Part shown: positions 1-9,944 of the stretch, one piece after another
Layout: each line of letters begins with the position of its first letter
Position numbering within the stretch: the stretch's first letter is position 1
IMG/VR virus record: IMGVR_UViG_3300049460_000134
Location: 1-64,000 of that record
Reading direction: 5' to 3' (one strand)
Origin: a virus
DNA length: 64,000 nt
Notes under the pieces: generated by a model
The model's database searches: none
What the model saw: the letters and a program-made list of their open reading frames with translations, nothing else
Told to the model about the DNA's origin: nothing
Translations under genes and position numbers: made by a program

Positions 1-2289
1 CCGGCTCTGGATGCGATCAAGCTCACCAATCAGGGCTTGAACCTACAGGCACGCCAGGCGACCAACGCCGGCGATATCATGCGCCGCAACCTCTTCGGTC
101 AGCAGACCGTCGGTCGCATCCAGACTGTCATCGACAAGCTGAAGGAAATGGCCGGCATCATGACCGGTATTTCCCAGGTTGCTTCTAACCCGCTCGGCTT
201 CTCGGCGCAGGGTCTTGCAGCAGGCACGGCTCTGACCGGTGGATACGGCGGCGCTGCGAGCCTGAGCGCGCCTGTCAGTGCCAATGTCGAGCAGCTCATG
301 GCAACCGCCATGCAGCACCTGATCTCGAAAGGCTTCAGCCAGGTCGCAGCATCCGGCATTGTTGGCAACCTGGTCGGCGAGAGCAAGCTGAACGTCAACG
401 CGCGCGCAGTCGGTGACGGTCGCGACGGTTCTGACTCCATCGGTATCGCTCAGTGGAACTCCGATCGCGCTCAGAGGCTCATGGGTTTTGCTCAGCTTCA
501 GGGCAAGAGCTGGAACGATCTGACCGTCCAGCTCGACTTCCTCGTCCACGAGCTTCAGACGTCTCACCAGGACGCCAAGTCCGCGATCAACTCCGCGCAG
601 TCGCCGGCAGAAGCTGCTCGCGCCTTCATGAAGCTCTTCGAGCGTCCGTCCGACGAGTCCATGCGCAAGTCTGGTCCGTATCGTGCTGGCTATGCCGAGA
701 AGGCATTCGGCATGGGCAACGGCACTGGTCCGCTGGCTTTCAAGGCTCCGGCCGCCGCGGCTGCTAATTCGAATGTCGACACTGGCGTTATCCCGACTGC
801 AGACCCTGCACTGCAGAAGGAAATGCTCGACTATGAGCAGCAGCGTCTGAAGCTTCAGGATGACTATCTGAAGAAGGCCGCCGATCTCGACGCGCAGCAG
901 AAACAGCTCCAGGGCGACGAGAAGGTCCAGGCCGGCAAGGATTATATCGAGACGCTAAAGGGCAAGATCGACGCTGCCAAGCAGAGCCTCGACGGTCTCG
1001 ACAAGAACTATCGCGCCACGATCAAGCTGATCGAGAAGGGCGATATCGGCACGTCCAAGGACTACAAGGATCCGCAATACGCGGAAATGCTGCGCATCGC
1101 CAAGGAGACCGACAAGGTCGAAAACGATATGGCCGAGCGCAAGAAGGCCATGACGAGCCTTGAAAGCGGCAATGAGAAGATCAAGGAGCGCCAGCTCGAG
1201 ATCGAGAAGAGGATCGCCGAATACCAGGCGAAGACCAAAGATCCGACCGCGCGCCTCGACAGCTCAGGCTTGCAGGAAATGCGCCGGCTGATGGATGACC
1301 AGGTGCGCGACACCGAGACCGTCTACGGCAAGGGCACTGAGCAGTATAAGGCAGCGATCGCACAGCGCACATCGATGCTCCAGCAGTTCCAGCGCCAGGA
1401 GATCTGGGCTGAGACGGCGGCCGGCGCCGAGAGATCGCAGCAGGTTCGCGTCTCACTGATGACTGAGCGCCAGCAGCGCCAGTTCGCGATGGAGCAGGAG
1501 CTTCGCGAGATCGACCAGCGTGTCGAAGCCGCTCGCAAGGCCGGTATCCTCGACGTCGAGCTGACGCGCCAGGCTGAAGCCGAGAAGGCCGCCGTTCGTC
1601 AGAAGTATGCTGCCGAAACCCCGATGACCAAGCAGATGCGCGAGTGGTCGGATCTGTCGGGCAATTTGGAAAAGGCAACGACCGGCTGGATGGACTCGAT
1701 GGTGGACGGCATGGCCGGTCTCATCAACGGCACTGGCGATCTGCGCTCTGCGATCAACGGCATTGCGAACGACCTCATCAAGATCAGCCTAAAGGCAATG
1801 ATTGGCCAGATGAAGTCCGGAACGTCCGGATCTGCTGCTGCAGGTGCCGCGCCCGCCAATGGCTTCAAGGCGCTCTTCTCCAAGGTCGGCGTGCGCCACT
1901 CCGGCGGTCTGGCTGGCGAGTTCGGTGCGTCGCGCCTGGTCAATCCACAGGTGTTCAAGAACGCACGCAAGTTCCATAGCGGCGCGACGCAGATCGGCGG
2001 TCGTCGTCTGGCTCCTGGTGAGGTTCCGATCATCGCCAAGCGCGACGAAGGTATCTTCACGCCTGAGCAGATGAAGGCTCTCGGAAGTGGCTCTATGGGC
2101 GGTGGCAACGCGATCACCATCAATGCGCCGGTCACGGTCAACTCCAGCGGCGGCACGCCTGAGCAGAACGCCGATCTTGCCAAGCAGACGGCAAAGGAAA
2201 TGGAAGGAACGCTCCGCGGCGTCGTTGTCGACGAAATGCAGAAGCAGATGAAGGTTGGAAACATGCTTAACAACGGAAGGAGGGGCTGA
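1..2289 (+). CDS. Tail tape-measure protein (C-terminal part) with tail-lysozyme domain
   Basis: The frame is open from base 1, so the true start lies upstream and 762 residues are visible. Residues about 95-245 (counted from base 1) form a tail-lysozyme-type domain: GIVGNLVGES followed by DSIGIAQW and an Arg, the family's GN..ES...GiaQW..R pattern. Such domains cut peptidoglycan during DNA entry. A long charged coiled-coil stretch follows (about 277-550). The C-terminus shows the HSGG and 'EVPIIAKRDEGIFTPEQM' pattern common at the end of tape-measure proteins. The gene abuts the M-like tail gene (stop and start overlap by one base), matching lambda gene order. Function is well supported; total length is unknown. 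Confidence 0.9.
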   Translation, partial: PALDAIKLTNQGLNLQARQATNAGDIMRRNLFGQQTVGRIQTVIDKLKEMAGIMTGISQVASNPLGFSAQGLAAGTALTGGYGGAASLSAPVSANVEQLMATAMQHLISKGFSQVAASGIVGNLVGESKLNVNARAVGDGRDGSDSIGIAQWNSDRAQRLMGFAQLQGKSWNDLTVQLDFLVHELQTSHQDAKSAINSAQSPAEAARAFMKLFERPSDESMRKSGPYRAGYAEKAFGMGNGTGPLAFKAPAAAAANSNVDTGVIPTADPALQKEMLDYEQQRLKLQDDYLKKAADLDAQQKQLQGDEKVQAGKDYIETLKGKIDAAKQSLDGLDKNYRATIKLIEKGDIGTSKDYKDPQYAEMLRIAKETDKVENDMAERKKAMTSLESGNEKIKERQLEIEKRIAEYQAKTKDPTARLDSSGLQEMRRLMDDQVRDTETVYGKGTEQYKAAIAQRTSMLQQFQRQEIWAETAAGAERSQQVRVSLMTERQQRQFAMEQELREIDQRVEAARKAGILDVELTRQAEAEKAAVRQKYAAETPMTKQMREWSDLSGNLEKATTGWMDSMVDGMAGLINGTGDLRSAINGIANDLIKISLKAMIGQMKSGTSGSAAAGAAPANGFKALFSKVGVRHSGGLAGEFGASRLVNPQVFKNARKFHSGATQIGGRRLAPGEVPIIAKRDEGIFTPEQMKALGSGSMGGGNAITINAPVTVNSSGGTPEQNADLAKQTAKEMEGTLRGVVVDEMQKQMKVGNMLNNGRRG

Positions 2290-2645
2290 TGGCTCTGCTC
2301 TCGTTTTACCCGCCGATCGACCCATCGCCCTCCACAGGGCGAAAGGTTGAGTTCAAGATCCTCGAGGCCGATTTCGGGGAGGGCTATTCTCAGCCGACGC
2401 GCGATGGTGTGAACCATCGCCGACGCACGCTGACACTCACCTGGGATGCTCTCACCGACGAGCAGGCCGAGGAGATCTCCGGCTTTCTGTTCGACCGCGG
2501 CGGTGACGAAACCTTCTACTACACACCACCGCGAGAGACGAAGCCGGTGAAGTGGACGTGCAAGGACTACAGTGACGATGTTCAGAGCGGCGGCTATCGC
2601 AAAATCAGCGCGACCTTCGTCCAGAGCTTCACACTGCAAGTTTAG
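2289..2645 (+). CDS. Minor tail protein, lambda gpM-like
   Basis: 118 residues, close to lambda gpM (about 109). It sits between the tape-measure gene and an L-like gene, the lambda order. The sequence is a compact beta-rich protein with conserved-looking GDETFYY and TCKDYSDDV segments, consistent with the phage minor tail protein family (PF05939 type). The ATG overlaps the upstream stop. It probably forms part of the distal tail tip. The assignment rests on size, order and sequence style together. Confidence 0.8.
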   Translation: MALLSFYPPIDPSPSTGRKVEFKILEADFGEGYSQPTRDGVNHRRRTLTLTWDALTDEQAEEISGFLFDRGGDETFYYTPPRETKPVKWTCKDYSDDVQSGGYRKISATFVQSFTLQV

Positions 2646-2653
2646 GCTTTTAT

Positions 2654-2675
2654 GTCAGTAAAAACTGACTTACAA
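2654..2675. promoter_or_regulatory. Recurrent palindrome (operator candidate), site 1
   Basis: GTCAGT-AAAA-ACTGAC followed by TTACAA, 20 bases before the L-like gene. TACAAT at its right edge could act as a -10 box. The same element recurs across the window. Confidence 0.75.
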
Positions 2676-2695
2676 TTTCACTTCAATCCTATGAG

Positions 2696-3412
2696 GTGAA
2701 ATTGGTCACGATCTATCAATCCGCGCAGAGCCTGACGCCTGGTGAAGCAGTCTCCCTGTTCCGTATCGACGTGTCGTCGGTCGGCGGTGGACTGCTTTAT
2801 TTCGTCCAGGGCTCGGAATTTTCCGAGAAGATCAAGTTCGGCGGTATCGAGTATCAGCCGATGGACGTCGAGTTCGATGGTCTTGAGGTGACAGGGCAGG
2901 GCGCTCTGCCATCTCCCTCGATCCGATTGTCGAATACCGACGGCATTGCCCAAGCGATGATTAACACCTTCGGCGACCTTCTCGGTTGCGAGGTGCGCCG
3001 CATTCGCACGTTTAGGCGCCACCTGGACGGCCAGCCGGACGCAGATCCTTCCGCCTTCTTTGGTCCCGACGTCTTCCTTGTTGAGCGCAAGGTCTCGGAG
3101 AACCCTGTCTACATCGAATGGGAGCTCTCGGCTTCGATCGACCAGGAAGGTCGAATGATTCCTGGTCGTGTGGCGATCCGTGACACTTGCCTCTGGCGTT
3201 ACCGCGTCTGGAGCTCCGGTCAGGGCGCCTTCGACTACTCCAAGGCGCAATGCCCTTACACCGGCAATCGCTACTACGACATCAACAACCTTCCCACCAC
3301 AGCATCAAAGGACCGTCCGTCGCGGACGCTGGCCTGCTGCAAGTTGCGCTTCGGAGAGAACGCAGCCTTGCCGTTCGGCGGCTTCCCAGGCGTCGGGCGT
3401 GTGAGCGCATGA
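2696..3412 (+). CDS. Minor tail protein, lambda gpL-like (iron-sulphur tail-tip protein)
   Basis: 238 residues from a GTG; a TTG six bases downstream is an alternative start. The C-terminal part has the Cys pattern of gpL-type proteins (C in DTCLWRY, AQCPYTG, LACCKLRF), which in lambda gpL hold an Fe-S cluster. It lies between M-like and K-like genes and overlaps the next start (ATGA). The operator-type palindrome just upstream suggests that a transcript starts here. It is a component of the tail tip complex below the central J-like protein. Confidence 0.85.
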   Translation: MKLVTIYQSAQSLTPGEAVSLFRIDVSSVGGGLLYFVQGSEFSEKIKFGGIEYQPMDVEFDGLEVTGQGALPSPSIRLSNTDGIAQAMINTFGDLLGCEVRRIRTFRRHLDGQPDADPSAFFGPDVFLVERKVSENPVYIEWELSASIDQEGRMIPGRVAIRDTCLWRYRVWSSGQGAFDYSKAQCPYTGNRYYDINNLPTTASKDRPSRTLACCKLRFGENAALPFGGFPGVGRVSA

Positions 3413-4158
3413 TCCTGACAGAAGCAATTCGCGTTGCTGCTCGCGAGCACGCACGCGCCGAATACCCGAACGAGAGCTGCGGCCTGGTCGTCAACGGTTT
3501 CTATCTGCCCTGTCGCAATGTCGCGGCCGATCCCGCGCAAGACTTCGCGATCCATCCGCAGGACCAGGTGAAGGCCTTGAGCCGCGGCAAGATTCAGATG
3601 GTGATCCACTCGCATCCGAATGGTCCAATGTCGCCTACGCAGCTCGACATGGAAGGCCAGGTCAAGTCGGGTGTTCCGTGGGCGATCATCCCGCTCGATG
3701 AGGATCGGATTGGCGAGGCGCTCATCTGGGGTGACGACACCGATATTCCGCCGCTACTTGGTCGATCCTTCGTCCACGGCATCACCGATTGCTATTCCGT
3801 CGTGCGCGACACCTACCGGCTTGGCCGCAAGGGCTGTGCTGCGCAGGGTATCGAGTGGCCGCTTGATCCGATCATTCTCGGTGAAGTGCCGCGCGGCGAT
3901 CAGTGGTGGGCTGAGGGACAGGATCTTTACTCCAAGTTCGAAGAGTTCGGCTTCCGGGCGATCAACTTCTCCGAGATCCGCCCAGGCGACGCCTTTCTCA
4001 TTAAGGTTCACTCGCAGGTTCTGAACCATGCCGGCGTGCTCGTCGGTGGCGGCATGATCCTGCAGCACTTCCCGAACCGCCTGTCTTCGCGCGTTCCTGC
4101 TGGCCTCTGGGCTCGCAACGCAAACGTCTGGCTTCGGCATGAGGCAGTCAATGCGTAA
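3409..4158 (+). CDS. Tail assembly protein, lambda gpK-like (JAMM peptidase plus NlpC/P60)
   Basis: 249 residues; the ATG overlaps the upstream stop. The N-terminal half is a JAB/MPN domain with the metal motif HSHP...TQLD; the usual Ser of the HxH-x7-S-x2-D motif is Thr. The C-terminal half is NlpC/P60-like, with catalytic Cys in TDCYSVV and His in LNHAGVLV. In lambda the equivalent protein acts in tail-tip assembly and may help cell-wall penetration. A longer open frame extends upstream in phase but overlaps the L-like gene completely, so this start is preferred. Confidence 0.9.
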   Translation: MILTEAIRVAAREHARAEYPNESCGLVVNGFYLPCRNVAADPAQDFAIHPQDQVKALSRGKIQMVIHSHPNGPMSPTQLDMEGQVKSGVPWAIIPLDEDRIGEALIWGDDTDIPPLLGRSFVHGITDCYSVVRDTYRLGRKGCAAQGIEWPLDPIILGEVPRGDQWWAEGQDLYSKFEEFGFRAINFSEIRPGDAFLIKVHSQVLNHAGVLVGGGMILQHFPNRLSSRVPAGLWARNANVWLRHEAVNA

Positions 4159-4738
4159 GGTCTATCTGCACGGCGCCCTTGGCGAGAAATACGGCCACGA
4201 GTTCGATCTGGAGGTTGAAACCGCCTCTGAGGCCGTCCGTGCGCTCGGTGTCAATTTCCGAGAGTTCGCAACCGACATTCGATCGGGTGAATGGCATGTC
4301 ATCCGCGGCGATCTCGACGGCGGCATGGATCTGGACATCGACATGTGCGTCGGCTTTCGGCTTGGCGCTGCACCGCTGCATATCGTGCCTGTGATCGCAG
4401 GCTCCAAGAACAATGGGCTGCTCAAGATTGTGCTCGGCGTCGCCCTGATCGGCGCTGCCTTCCTGGTGCCTGGTGGTATGGCGGCTGCCGTTCCGTTCAC
4501 CGGCGGCATGCTGAAGGCAGGCAACCTCGCCATGATCGGTCTGGCGCTCGCTGCATCCGGCGTTTCGACCATGCTGACCCCTGAGAGCAAAAGCGAGGAC
4601 AGCGAGGAGAGCTACATCTTCTCCGGTCCCGGCAACAACTACGCCAACGGCTCCACCATCCCGATTGTCTACGGCGAAGTCATCACCGGTGGCGTGATGA
4701 TCTCGGCTGGCATCGACGTCGAACAGCTCGGAAACTAG
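4151..4738 (+). CDS. Tail assembly protein, lambda gpI-like
   Basis: 195 residues. An ATG at 4139 is in frame, but 4151 has the better-spaced Shine-Dalgarno (GAGG) and is chosen. The N-terminal half is ubiquitin-like in style (KVYLHGALGEKYG); two hydrophobic Gly/Ala-rich stretches follow (about 97-150), then a polar tail. This matches gpI-family proteins that sit between K and J genes and act in tail-tip maturation. It overlaps the K-like gene by eight bases. Confidence 0.85.
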   Translation: MRKVYLHGALGEKYGHEFDLEVETASEAVRALGVNFREFATDIRSGEWHVIRGDLDGGMDLDIDMCVGFRLGAAPLHIVPVIAGSKNNGLLKIVLGVALIGAAFLVPGGMAAAVPFTGGMLKAGNLAMIGLALAASGVSTMLTPESKSEDSEESYIFSGPGNNYANGSTIPIVYGEVITGGVMISAGIDVEQLGN

Positions 4739-4741
4739 CCC

Positions 4742-7700
4742 ATGTCCTTTCACTTCTCGTTCGAAAATCTCATCCGCGGTTCGAAGGGTGGCGGCAAGGG
4801 CAAGGGCGGCAGCTCTGGCAGTGACGCAAGCAACACGCTGCGCTCGAAGGCGCGCGCTCGCATTATCGAGGCAATCTCGGAAGGCCCCTGCGTCGGTCTC
4901 GTGAATTGGGATAAGTCCGTCTACTACGAAGAGACGCCGATCACGAACCCTGACGGCACGGTCAATTTCAAGAACGTCATTCTGCAGCAGCGTCTCGGCA
5001 CGCCTGACCAGGAGCACCTGACGGGCTTTGCGACCGCCGAGATTCCGTATGATGTCAACGTCAAGGTCGGCTACAACACCGGACCTGTTCAGCGCACGGT
5101 CATCGAGCCGAACGCGACCGCTATCCGCGCGGTCGTCAATATTCCCTCGCTTGCGAGCCAGAACAAGAAGTCCGGCGCGATCGAGACGGCTAGCGTCTCC
5201 TACGCTTTCGAAGTGCGTGGCTACAACGGTGGTTGGCAGCGTGTAGTCACCGAAAACCTCGTCAACCAGAAGACCACGTCCGCAGTCCAGCGCGCGCATC
5301 GCATCGATCTTCCCGACGGCGGTGCTCCCTGGGATGTGCGCATGGTGCGCCTCACGCCGGACTCCGACAACGAGCGCCTGCAGAACGACACGACCTGGGA
5401 AGGTTATGCTGTCCTCATCGAGGGCAAGTTCATCTATCCGCACACGGCGCTCGTAGCGACCGAAGTCAACGCGGAAGACATGGGTAACTCGATCCCGGCG
5501 CGCAAATACCGCTTCCGCGGCCGCATCATTTCGGTTCCGTCGAACTATGATCCGATCGGGCGCATCTACGCCGGTATCTGGGATGGCACGTTCAAGCAGG
5601 CTTGGACCAACAATCCTGCCTGGATCTTCTACGATATCCTCATCAACGACCGCTACGGCCTCGGCGAGTTCATCAATCCCGAAACGGTCGACAAGTGGAC
5701 GCTCTATCAGATCGCTCAGTATTGTGACCAGATGGTCAAGTCTGGCTTCAAGAACGCTGACACCGGCCAGGATATCTACGAGCCGCGCTTCACCTTCAAC
5801 GGCGTCCTGCAGTCTCGCCAGGAGGCCTACAAGGCGCTCCAGCAAATCACGACGACCTGGCGCGGCATGTGCTACTGGTCGCTCGGCCAGGTCTTCGCTA
5901 CCGCCGACATGCCGGCCGATCCGGTCAAGCTCGTCACGCCTGCCAACGTCATTGGTGGCGAGTTCAACTATTCCGGCACGGCCAAGAAGGCGCGCAGCTC
6001 GGTTGTTCTGGTCAAGTTCAACAACAAGGACAATTTCTATCAGCCCGAGCCGGAGCCGGTCACGAGCGATACGGCGCTTGCTCGCTTCGGCTGGCGCGAA
6101 AAGACTGTCGATCTTCTCGGCGCGACTACGCGCGGCGAGGCGCATCGCTATGGCAAGTGGATCATCGACACCGAAGAGAATGAAACCGAGACGGTCGAAT
6201 ACACGGCGTCCTGGGATCATGCCGATGTTCGGCCTGGCGACCTGATCGCAGTTGCGGATCCTCGCAAGGCGCAGATGCGTCTCGGCGGCCGCCTGGCATC
6301 GGCTGGCACGGACTACGTGACGCTCGACCAGCCGTTCGAACGGGCTGAAGGTGAGCTCTACAGCCTCATGATTGCTATGCCCGACGGCACGCTACACAAG
6401 GCGCCTGTCGATACCTGGGCTGACGAAGTCCTGGATGGCGACGGTAACAGCCTCGGCTTCCTGCGCGCGAACCTCGGCGAAGTGCTGCCGCAGCAGCCCG
6501 ACGTCAATACGATGTGGCTTGGCACCGGCACGGATATCCAGCCGCGCCAGTATCGCGTCATTGCCATGTCGGAAGAGAAGAAGAACCAGTTCAAGATCAC
6601 CGCTCTCTTCCACGATCCGAACAAGTTCGCGCGCGTGGAGGAGGGTATCTCCCTCGAGCCGATCACCTACACGCGTCCGAAGGGTCAGGTGGCGCCACCG
6701 ACCGGCCTGAAGGTGCGCGAAGTCTCCTACGTCAACAATGGGCGTCAATACGCGCGGCTCACGCTGTCGTGGGAGGTGCTGAACGACTATACGGTTCGCG
6801 AATACGAGGTCGGCGCTCTGCATCCGACGAAGGGCTACATCAAGCTCGGCACAACCGAAAACAGCTATATGGATCTCGATGATGCCGAGATCGGCCAATA
6901 CACCTTCTACGTCTACGCGATCGGCTACTCGACGCAGCGCTCGGCGCCGGCGACGTTCGACTACGAGTATGTCGGCTTCAATGGCCTGGCAGCGCCTTCC
7001 GTTACGGAGCTGAAGCTCGTCGATAACCCGAACGGGACCGAGTTCACCGGTCGCGACGTGATGATCTTCTGGAAGAATAACTTCCCGTCGTCCACGTCTA
7101 TTCTGGCTGATGACGCTTCGCCGACCGACGAGCAGAGCCCGTTCTATGCCGGTAACACCATCAAGGTCTACCACGCAGACAATGGCCAGCTACTGCGCCA
7201 GCAGCTCGTAACGGGCTCCGGCTTCACCTATAGCTACGAAATGAACAAGAACGACAGCACAGTTGCTGGTCTTGCTCATCCAACGCGCAAGCTGCGCTTC
7301 GAGGTTACGGTCTCGGCGACCTACAACAGAACGTCGGCTCAGGCGACTCTGACCGTGAACAACCCCGTTCCTGGTCTGGTGACGCTGCGCGCTTACGCCG
7401 ACGGCAAGAACATTCTCCTGAATTGGGATAACCCCGCCGAGAGCGACTTCGCCGGCGTCAAGGTTTGGGTCGAAGAGAACAACACGTTCGATCCCGACGC
7501 CACCGTCCCGTTCTATATCGGCCGCAATGATGCCGTCATCTATCCCGCCAAGGAAGTGACGATCTATCACGTTCGCATTGGCGCCTTCGACACGTTCGAC
7601 CAGGACATGCTGATTAGCGCGCCGCTCCAGGTCCAGACCGGTCGCATTCTCGACAGCACGCCGCCGGTCGTTCCGACTGGCCTGGCGCTGGAATCGGCGA

Positions 7701-9064
7701 TGGATGTTGGTCCTGACGGCACGCTGCGCGCGGTCGTTAAGGCAACGATCAACGCCAACACGGAAGATGATCTTGGCGGCTACCAGTTTCAGATCAAGGA
7801 AGATGATGGCAACTACATCACCTTCCCATCGAGCGAACCCGACTACGAATGGACGGTCACGCCTGGTCGCACCTATACGGTTCATGTTCGCGCGACCGAT
7901 CGTTACAACAATCCGTCGGACTACTGCGCTCCGGTCTCGATCGCTGCTGCGGTTGACGATGTTGCTCCGTCGACCCCGCAAAACGTCGGCGCCGTTGGCC
8001 TCTTCCGTTCGAATTGGGTGGATTGGGATCTTGTGCCTGATGCAGACACAAGCTTCTACGAGGTCGAGACCACCAAGAGCGGCCTGACGACGATCATGTC
8101 TTGCGCCGCGCCCGCCTTCATTCACTCGAACCTAGTCGTAGGCGAGGAGTGGATGTATCGCGTTCGCGCCGTCGATACCTCGGGCAATCGTTCCGACTGG
8201 TCCGAAGTGGCAATCGCAACTGTCGGCGCAATCAACCCTGGCGATCTTCCGCCTGACGCGATTATCTCCAGCTTCGCGCTGATCGACGAGGCATTCATCG
8301 AGAGTGCTCATATCGTCGAGATCGACGCCGCCAAGATCAAGGCAGGCACGGTCATCGCCGGTAACGTCATCGTGGCGACCAGTGGCGGAAATATTCCGCT
8401 GGCTGACATTGGCGCTGCTGGAGATCCGGCTGACACGATCAATCATGGCGCAACGCAGATCGAGCCTGGCAAGATCAAGATCGCCTCTGGCGTGACGCTG
8501 GCTGACTGGCGCTATGGTCCCGATCAGACGACGATCAACGGCGGCTCGATTGCAGCAAACACCATTGCAGCCAACTCGCTATCGATCGGTATGCGCGGTA
8601 TCTCGACGGACGGCCTGATCTTCGAACACAACAAGCCGGCGATCAACAACGTTTCCTGGACCGCCGGCACGGTTCGCTACATCGGCGACGATGGCAATGT
8701 AGCAACGCGTGCGATCTCGGCCGGCAGTGCCGTGTGGAGCGGCGGCTATATGTATCTGATCTGGATCAAGGGTGCCAACGCCCTGACCGCCACGACAGAT
8801 GGAGCCGTCGCGTTTGGTTCGAACGCGGTCATTCTGTCGATCTACGCAGGCGGCAAGGATCTGACGACCAACTACGGTCGCACGGTCATCGATGGCGATC
8901 AGATCAAGACCGGCTCGATCCAGGCCTCGGCGATCTCCGTAACATCGCTGTCGTCCCTCACGGCCAATATCGGCACGCTGACGGCTGGCAAGATGCAGTC
9001 CACTGATGGCCTGATGGTTGTCGATCTTGACCTTAAACGCATCCTGATTGCGGATTTAACATAG
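4742..9064 (+). CDS. Central tail-tip / host-specificity protein, lambda gpJ-like
   Basis: 1440 residues, longer than lambda gpJ (1132). The Gly/Lys/Ser-rich start (KGGGKGKGGSSG), then 'ARIIEAISEGPCVGLV', is typical of the J family. The middle part carries fibronectin-III-like repeats (for example LTLSWEVL, ILLNWDNP and VDWDLVPD segments). The C-terminus has repeated threonine/alanine-rich beta segments (IKAGTV, IKTGSI) like those of receptor-binding tips. It forms the central tail spike and probably determines host range. It is the largest gene in the window. Confidence 0.93.
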   Translation: MSFHFSFENLIRGSKGGGKGKGGSSGSDASNTLRSKARARIIEAISEGPCVGLVNWDKSVYYEETPITNPDGTVNFKNVILQQRLGTPDQEHLTGFATAEIPYDVNVKVGYNTGPVQRTVIEPNATAIRAVVNIPSLASQNKKSGAIETASVSYAFEVRGYNGGWQRVVTENLVNQKTTSAVQRAHRIDLPDGGAPWDVRMVRLTPDSDNERLQNDTTWEGYAVLIEGKFIYPHTALVATEVNAEDMGNSIPARKYRFRGRIISVPSNYDPIGRIYAGIWDGTFKQAWTNNPAWIFYDILINDRYGLGEFINPETVDKWTLYQIAQYCDQMVKSGFKNADTGQDIYEPRFTFNGVLQSRQEAYKALQQITTTWRGMCYWSLGQVFATADMPADPVKLVTPANVIGGEFNYSGTAKKARSSVVLVKFNNKDNFYQPEPEPVTSDTALARFGWREKTVDLLGATTRGEAHRYGKWIIDTEENETETVEYTASWDHADVRPGDLIAVADPRKAQMRLGGRLASAGTDYVTLDQPFERAEGELYSLMIAMPDGTLHKAPVDTWADEVLDGDGNSLGFLRANLGEVLPQQPDVNTMWLGTGTDIQPRQYRVIAMSEEKKNQFKITALFHDPNKFARVEEGISLEPITYTRPKGQVAPPTGLKVREVSYVNNGRQYARLTLSWEVLNDYTVREYEVGALHPTKGYIKLGTTENSYMDLDDAEIGQYTFYVYAIGYSTQRSAPATFDYEYVGFNGLAAPSVTELKLVDNPNGTEFTGRDVMIFWKNNFPSSTSILADDASPTDEQSPFYAGNTIKVYHADNGQLLRQQLVTGSGFTYSYEMNKNDSTVAGLAHPTRKLRFEVTVSATYNRTSAQATLTVNNPVPGLVTLRAYADGKNILLNWDNPAESDFAGVKVWVEENNTFDPDATVPFYIGRNDAVIYPAKEVTIYHVRIGAFDTFDQDMLISAPLQVQTGRILDSTPPVVPTGLALESAMDVGPDGTLRAVVKATINANTEDDLGGYQFQIKEDDGNYITFPSSEPDYEWTVTPGRTYTVHVRATDRYNNPSDYCAPVSIAAAVDDVAPSTPQNVGAVGLFRSNWVDWDLVPDADTSFYEVETTKSGLTTIMSCAAPAFIHSNLVVGEEWMYRVRAVDTSGNRSDWSEVAIATVGAINPGDLPPDAIISSFALIDEAFIESAHIVEIDAAKIKAGTVIAGNVIVATSGGNIPLADIGAAGDPADTINHGATQIEPGKIKIASGVTLADWRYGPDQTTINGGSIAANTIAANSLSIGMRGISTDGLIFEHNKPAINNVSWTAGTVRYIGDDGNVATRAISAGSAVWSGGYMYLIWIKGANALTATTDGAVAFGSNAVILSIYAGGKDLTTNYGRTVIDGDQIKTGSIQASAISVTSLSSLTANIGTLTAGKMQSTDGLMVVDLDLKRILIADLT

Positions 9065-9083
9065 TCAGTCAATATTGACTTAC
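9064..9083. promoter_or_regulatory. Recurrent palindrome (operator candidate), site 2
   Basis: GTCAGTCAATATTGACTTAC; its first bases overlap the J-like gene stop and it lies 25 bases before the next gene. Confidence 0.75.
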
Positions 9084-9108
9084 TTCGGATAGAGGATAGA
9101 ATTCGAGA

Positions 9109-9540
9109 ATGTCAAATCGCCTCGTTCTTGGCTCTTTCGATAACACGTATCTGCTCCGGGTCTCGCGACCCGGAGCGAACGTGCTCAACCCGAGCCTGCC
9201 GGTCGAGTCCCTGGCGTTCGACAGTCGCTGGACCAATATGTTTACGGTCGTCCAGAGCGGCAACATTCGCGGCATTATGGATAACGTCGATATGGTGGGC
9301 TGGATGTGGTATGCGGAGTTGGCTATCCCTGCCAGCTATTCCGGCCTGCCGCTGATCTTGCTTTCCGGACGCCCGGAATACAGCGCCAATTACAAGGCTG
9401 CGACCGTTGTAGGCGATCTCTTTGGTGGCTACGATTCTTCCACCCGCGTTCTGACGATCAGCGGTAATAGCGCCTGGTGGCCGAATGCCTCGGATTATCT
9501 TCCCTGGGGCTACTTCTACTATCATCTGTTGCAGGTCTGA
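9109..9540 (+). CDS. Small tail-associated protein, paralogue 1 of 3
   Basis: 143 residues, function unknown. It begins MSNRLVLG and then has VSRPGANVL near residue 23; the next two genes begin the same way, so the three look like tandem duplicates. Aromatic-rich C-terminal part (WWPNASDYLPWGYFYYH). Its place directly after the J-like gene and before the lysis genes suggests an accessory tail-tip or fibre protein, which is inference from position. It follows an operator palindrome. Confidence 0.75.
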   Translation: MSNRLVLGSFDNTYLLRVSRPGANVLNPSLPVESLAFDSRWTNMFTVVQSGNIRGIMDNVDMVGWMWYAELAIPASYSGLPLILLSGRPEYSANYKAATVVGDLFGGYDSSTRVLTISGNSAWWPNASDYLPWGYFYYHLLQV

Positions 9541-9944
9541 TGGCAAACCGTGTTCTCTTTGGCGCTCGCGGAGCCGAGCTGGGTCTGTGGATCTCCAAGC
9601 CTGGGGTGAATGTGCTGACGGCTGCCGACTCCGGCCTGCTGTTCAAGGCGAGTATGCGCGCCGCGCAGATAATCCAGTATGGTCGTATCGCGCAGCCTGG
9701 TGGAGCATTTATCAACACGGCGGTTAATATTCCGAACCTCGGATATCGTCCGATCATCGAGCATGAAAGCGTCGGTTGGCCGGCTGTTGTCTTTCAGTGG
9801 GTGTCCGCAACTCAGATCGTCTTCATGCAGGCGCCAAACCTGCCTGACGGTTCGCTCGGCAATCCCTTCGGAAACGGCACGGTCGATGGCGCGCCGTCCC
9901 AGCGCTTTGTCTATTATCGCGTTTGGAGCCTGCCCTGTGAGTAA
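9540..9944 (+). CDS. Small tail-associated protein, paralogue 2 of 3
   Basis: 134 residues, starting at the ATG that overlaps the upstream stop; a longer in-frame extension lies wholly inside the previous gene and is not used. It begins MANRVLFG with WISKPGVNVLTAA near residue 17, matching its neighbours. No known domain is recognised. Probably an accessory tail component. Confidence 0.75.
   Translation: MANRVLFGARGAELGLWISKPGVNVLTAADSGLLFKASMRAAQIIQYGRIAQPGGAFINTAVNIPNLGYRPIIEHESVGWPAVVFQWVSATQIVFMQAPNLPDGSLGNPFGNGTVDGAPSQRFVYYRVWSLPCE

Noticed and set aside
4148-6220. Long open frame of 690 codons on the minus strand
   Set aside because: It is antisense to the I-like and J-like tail genes, has no ribosome site and no recognisable domain; such frames arise from codon bias in GC-rich genes.
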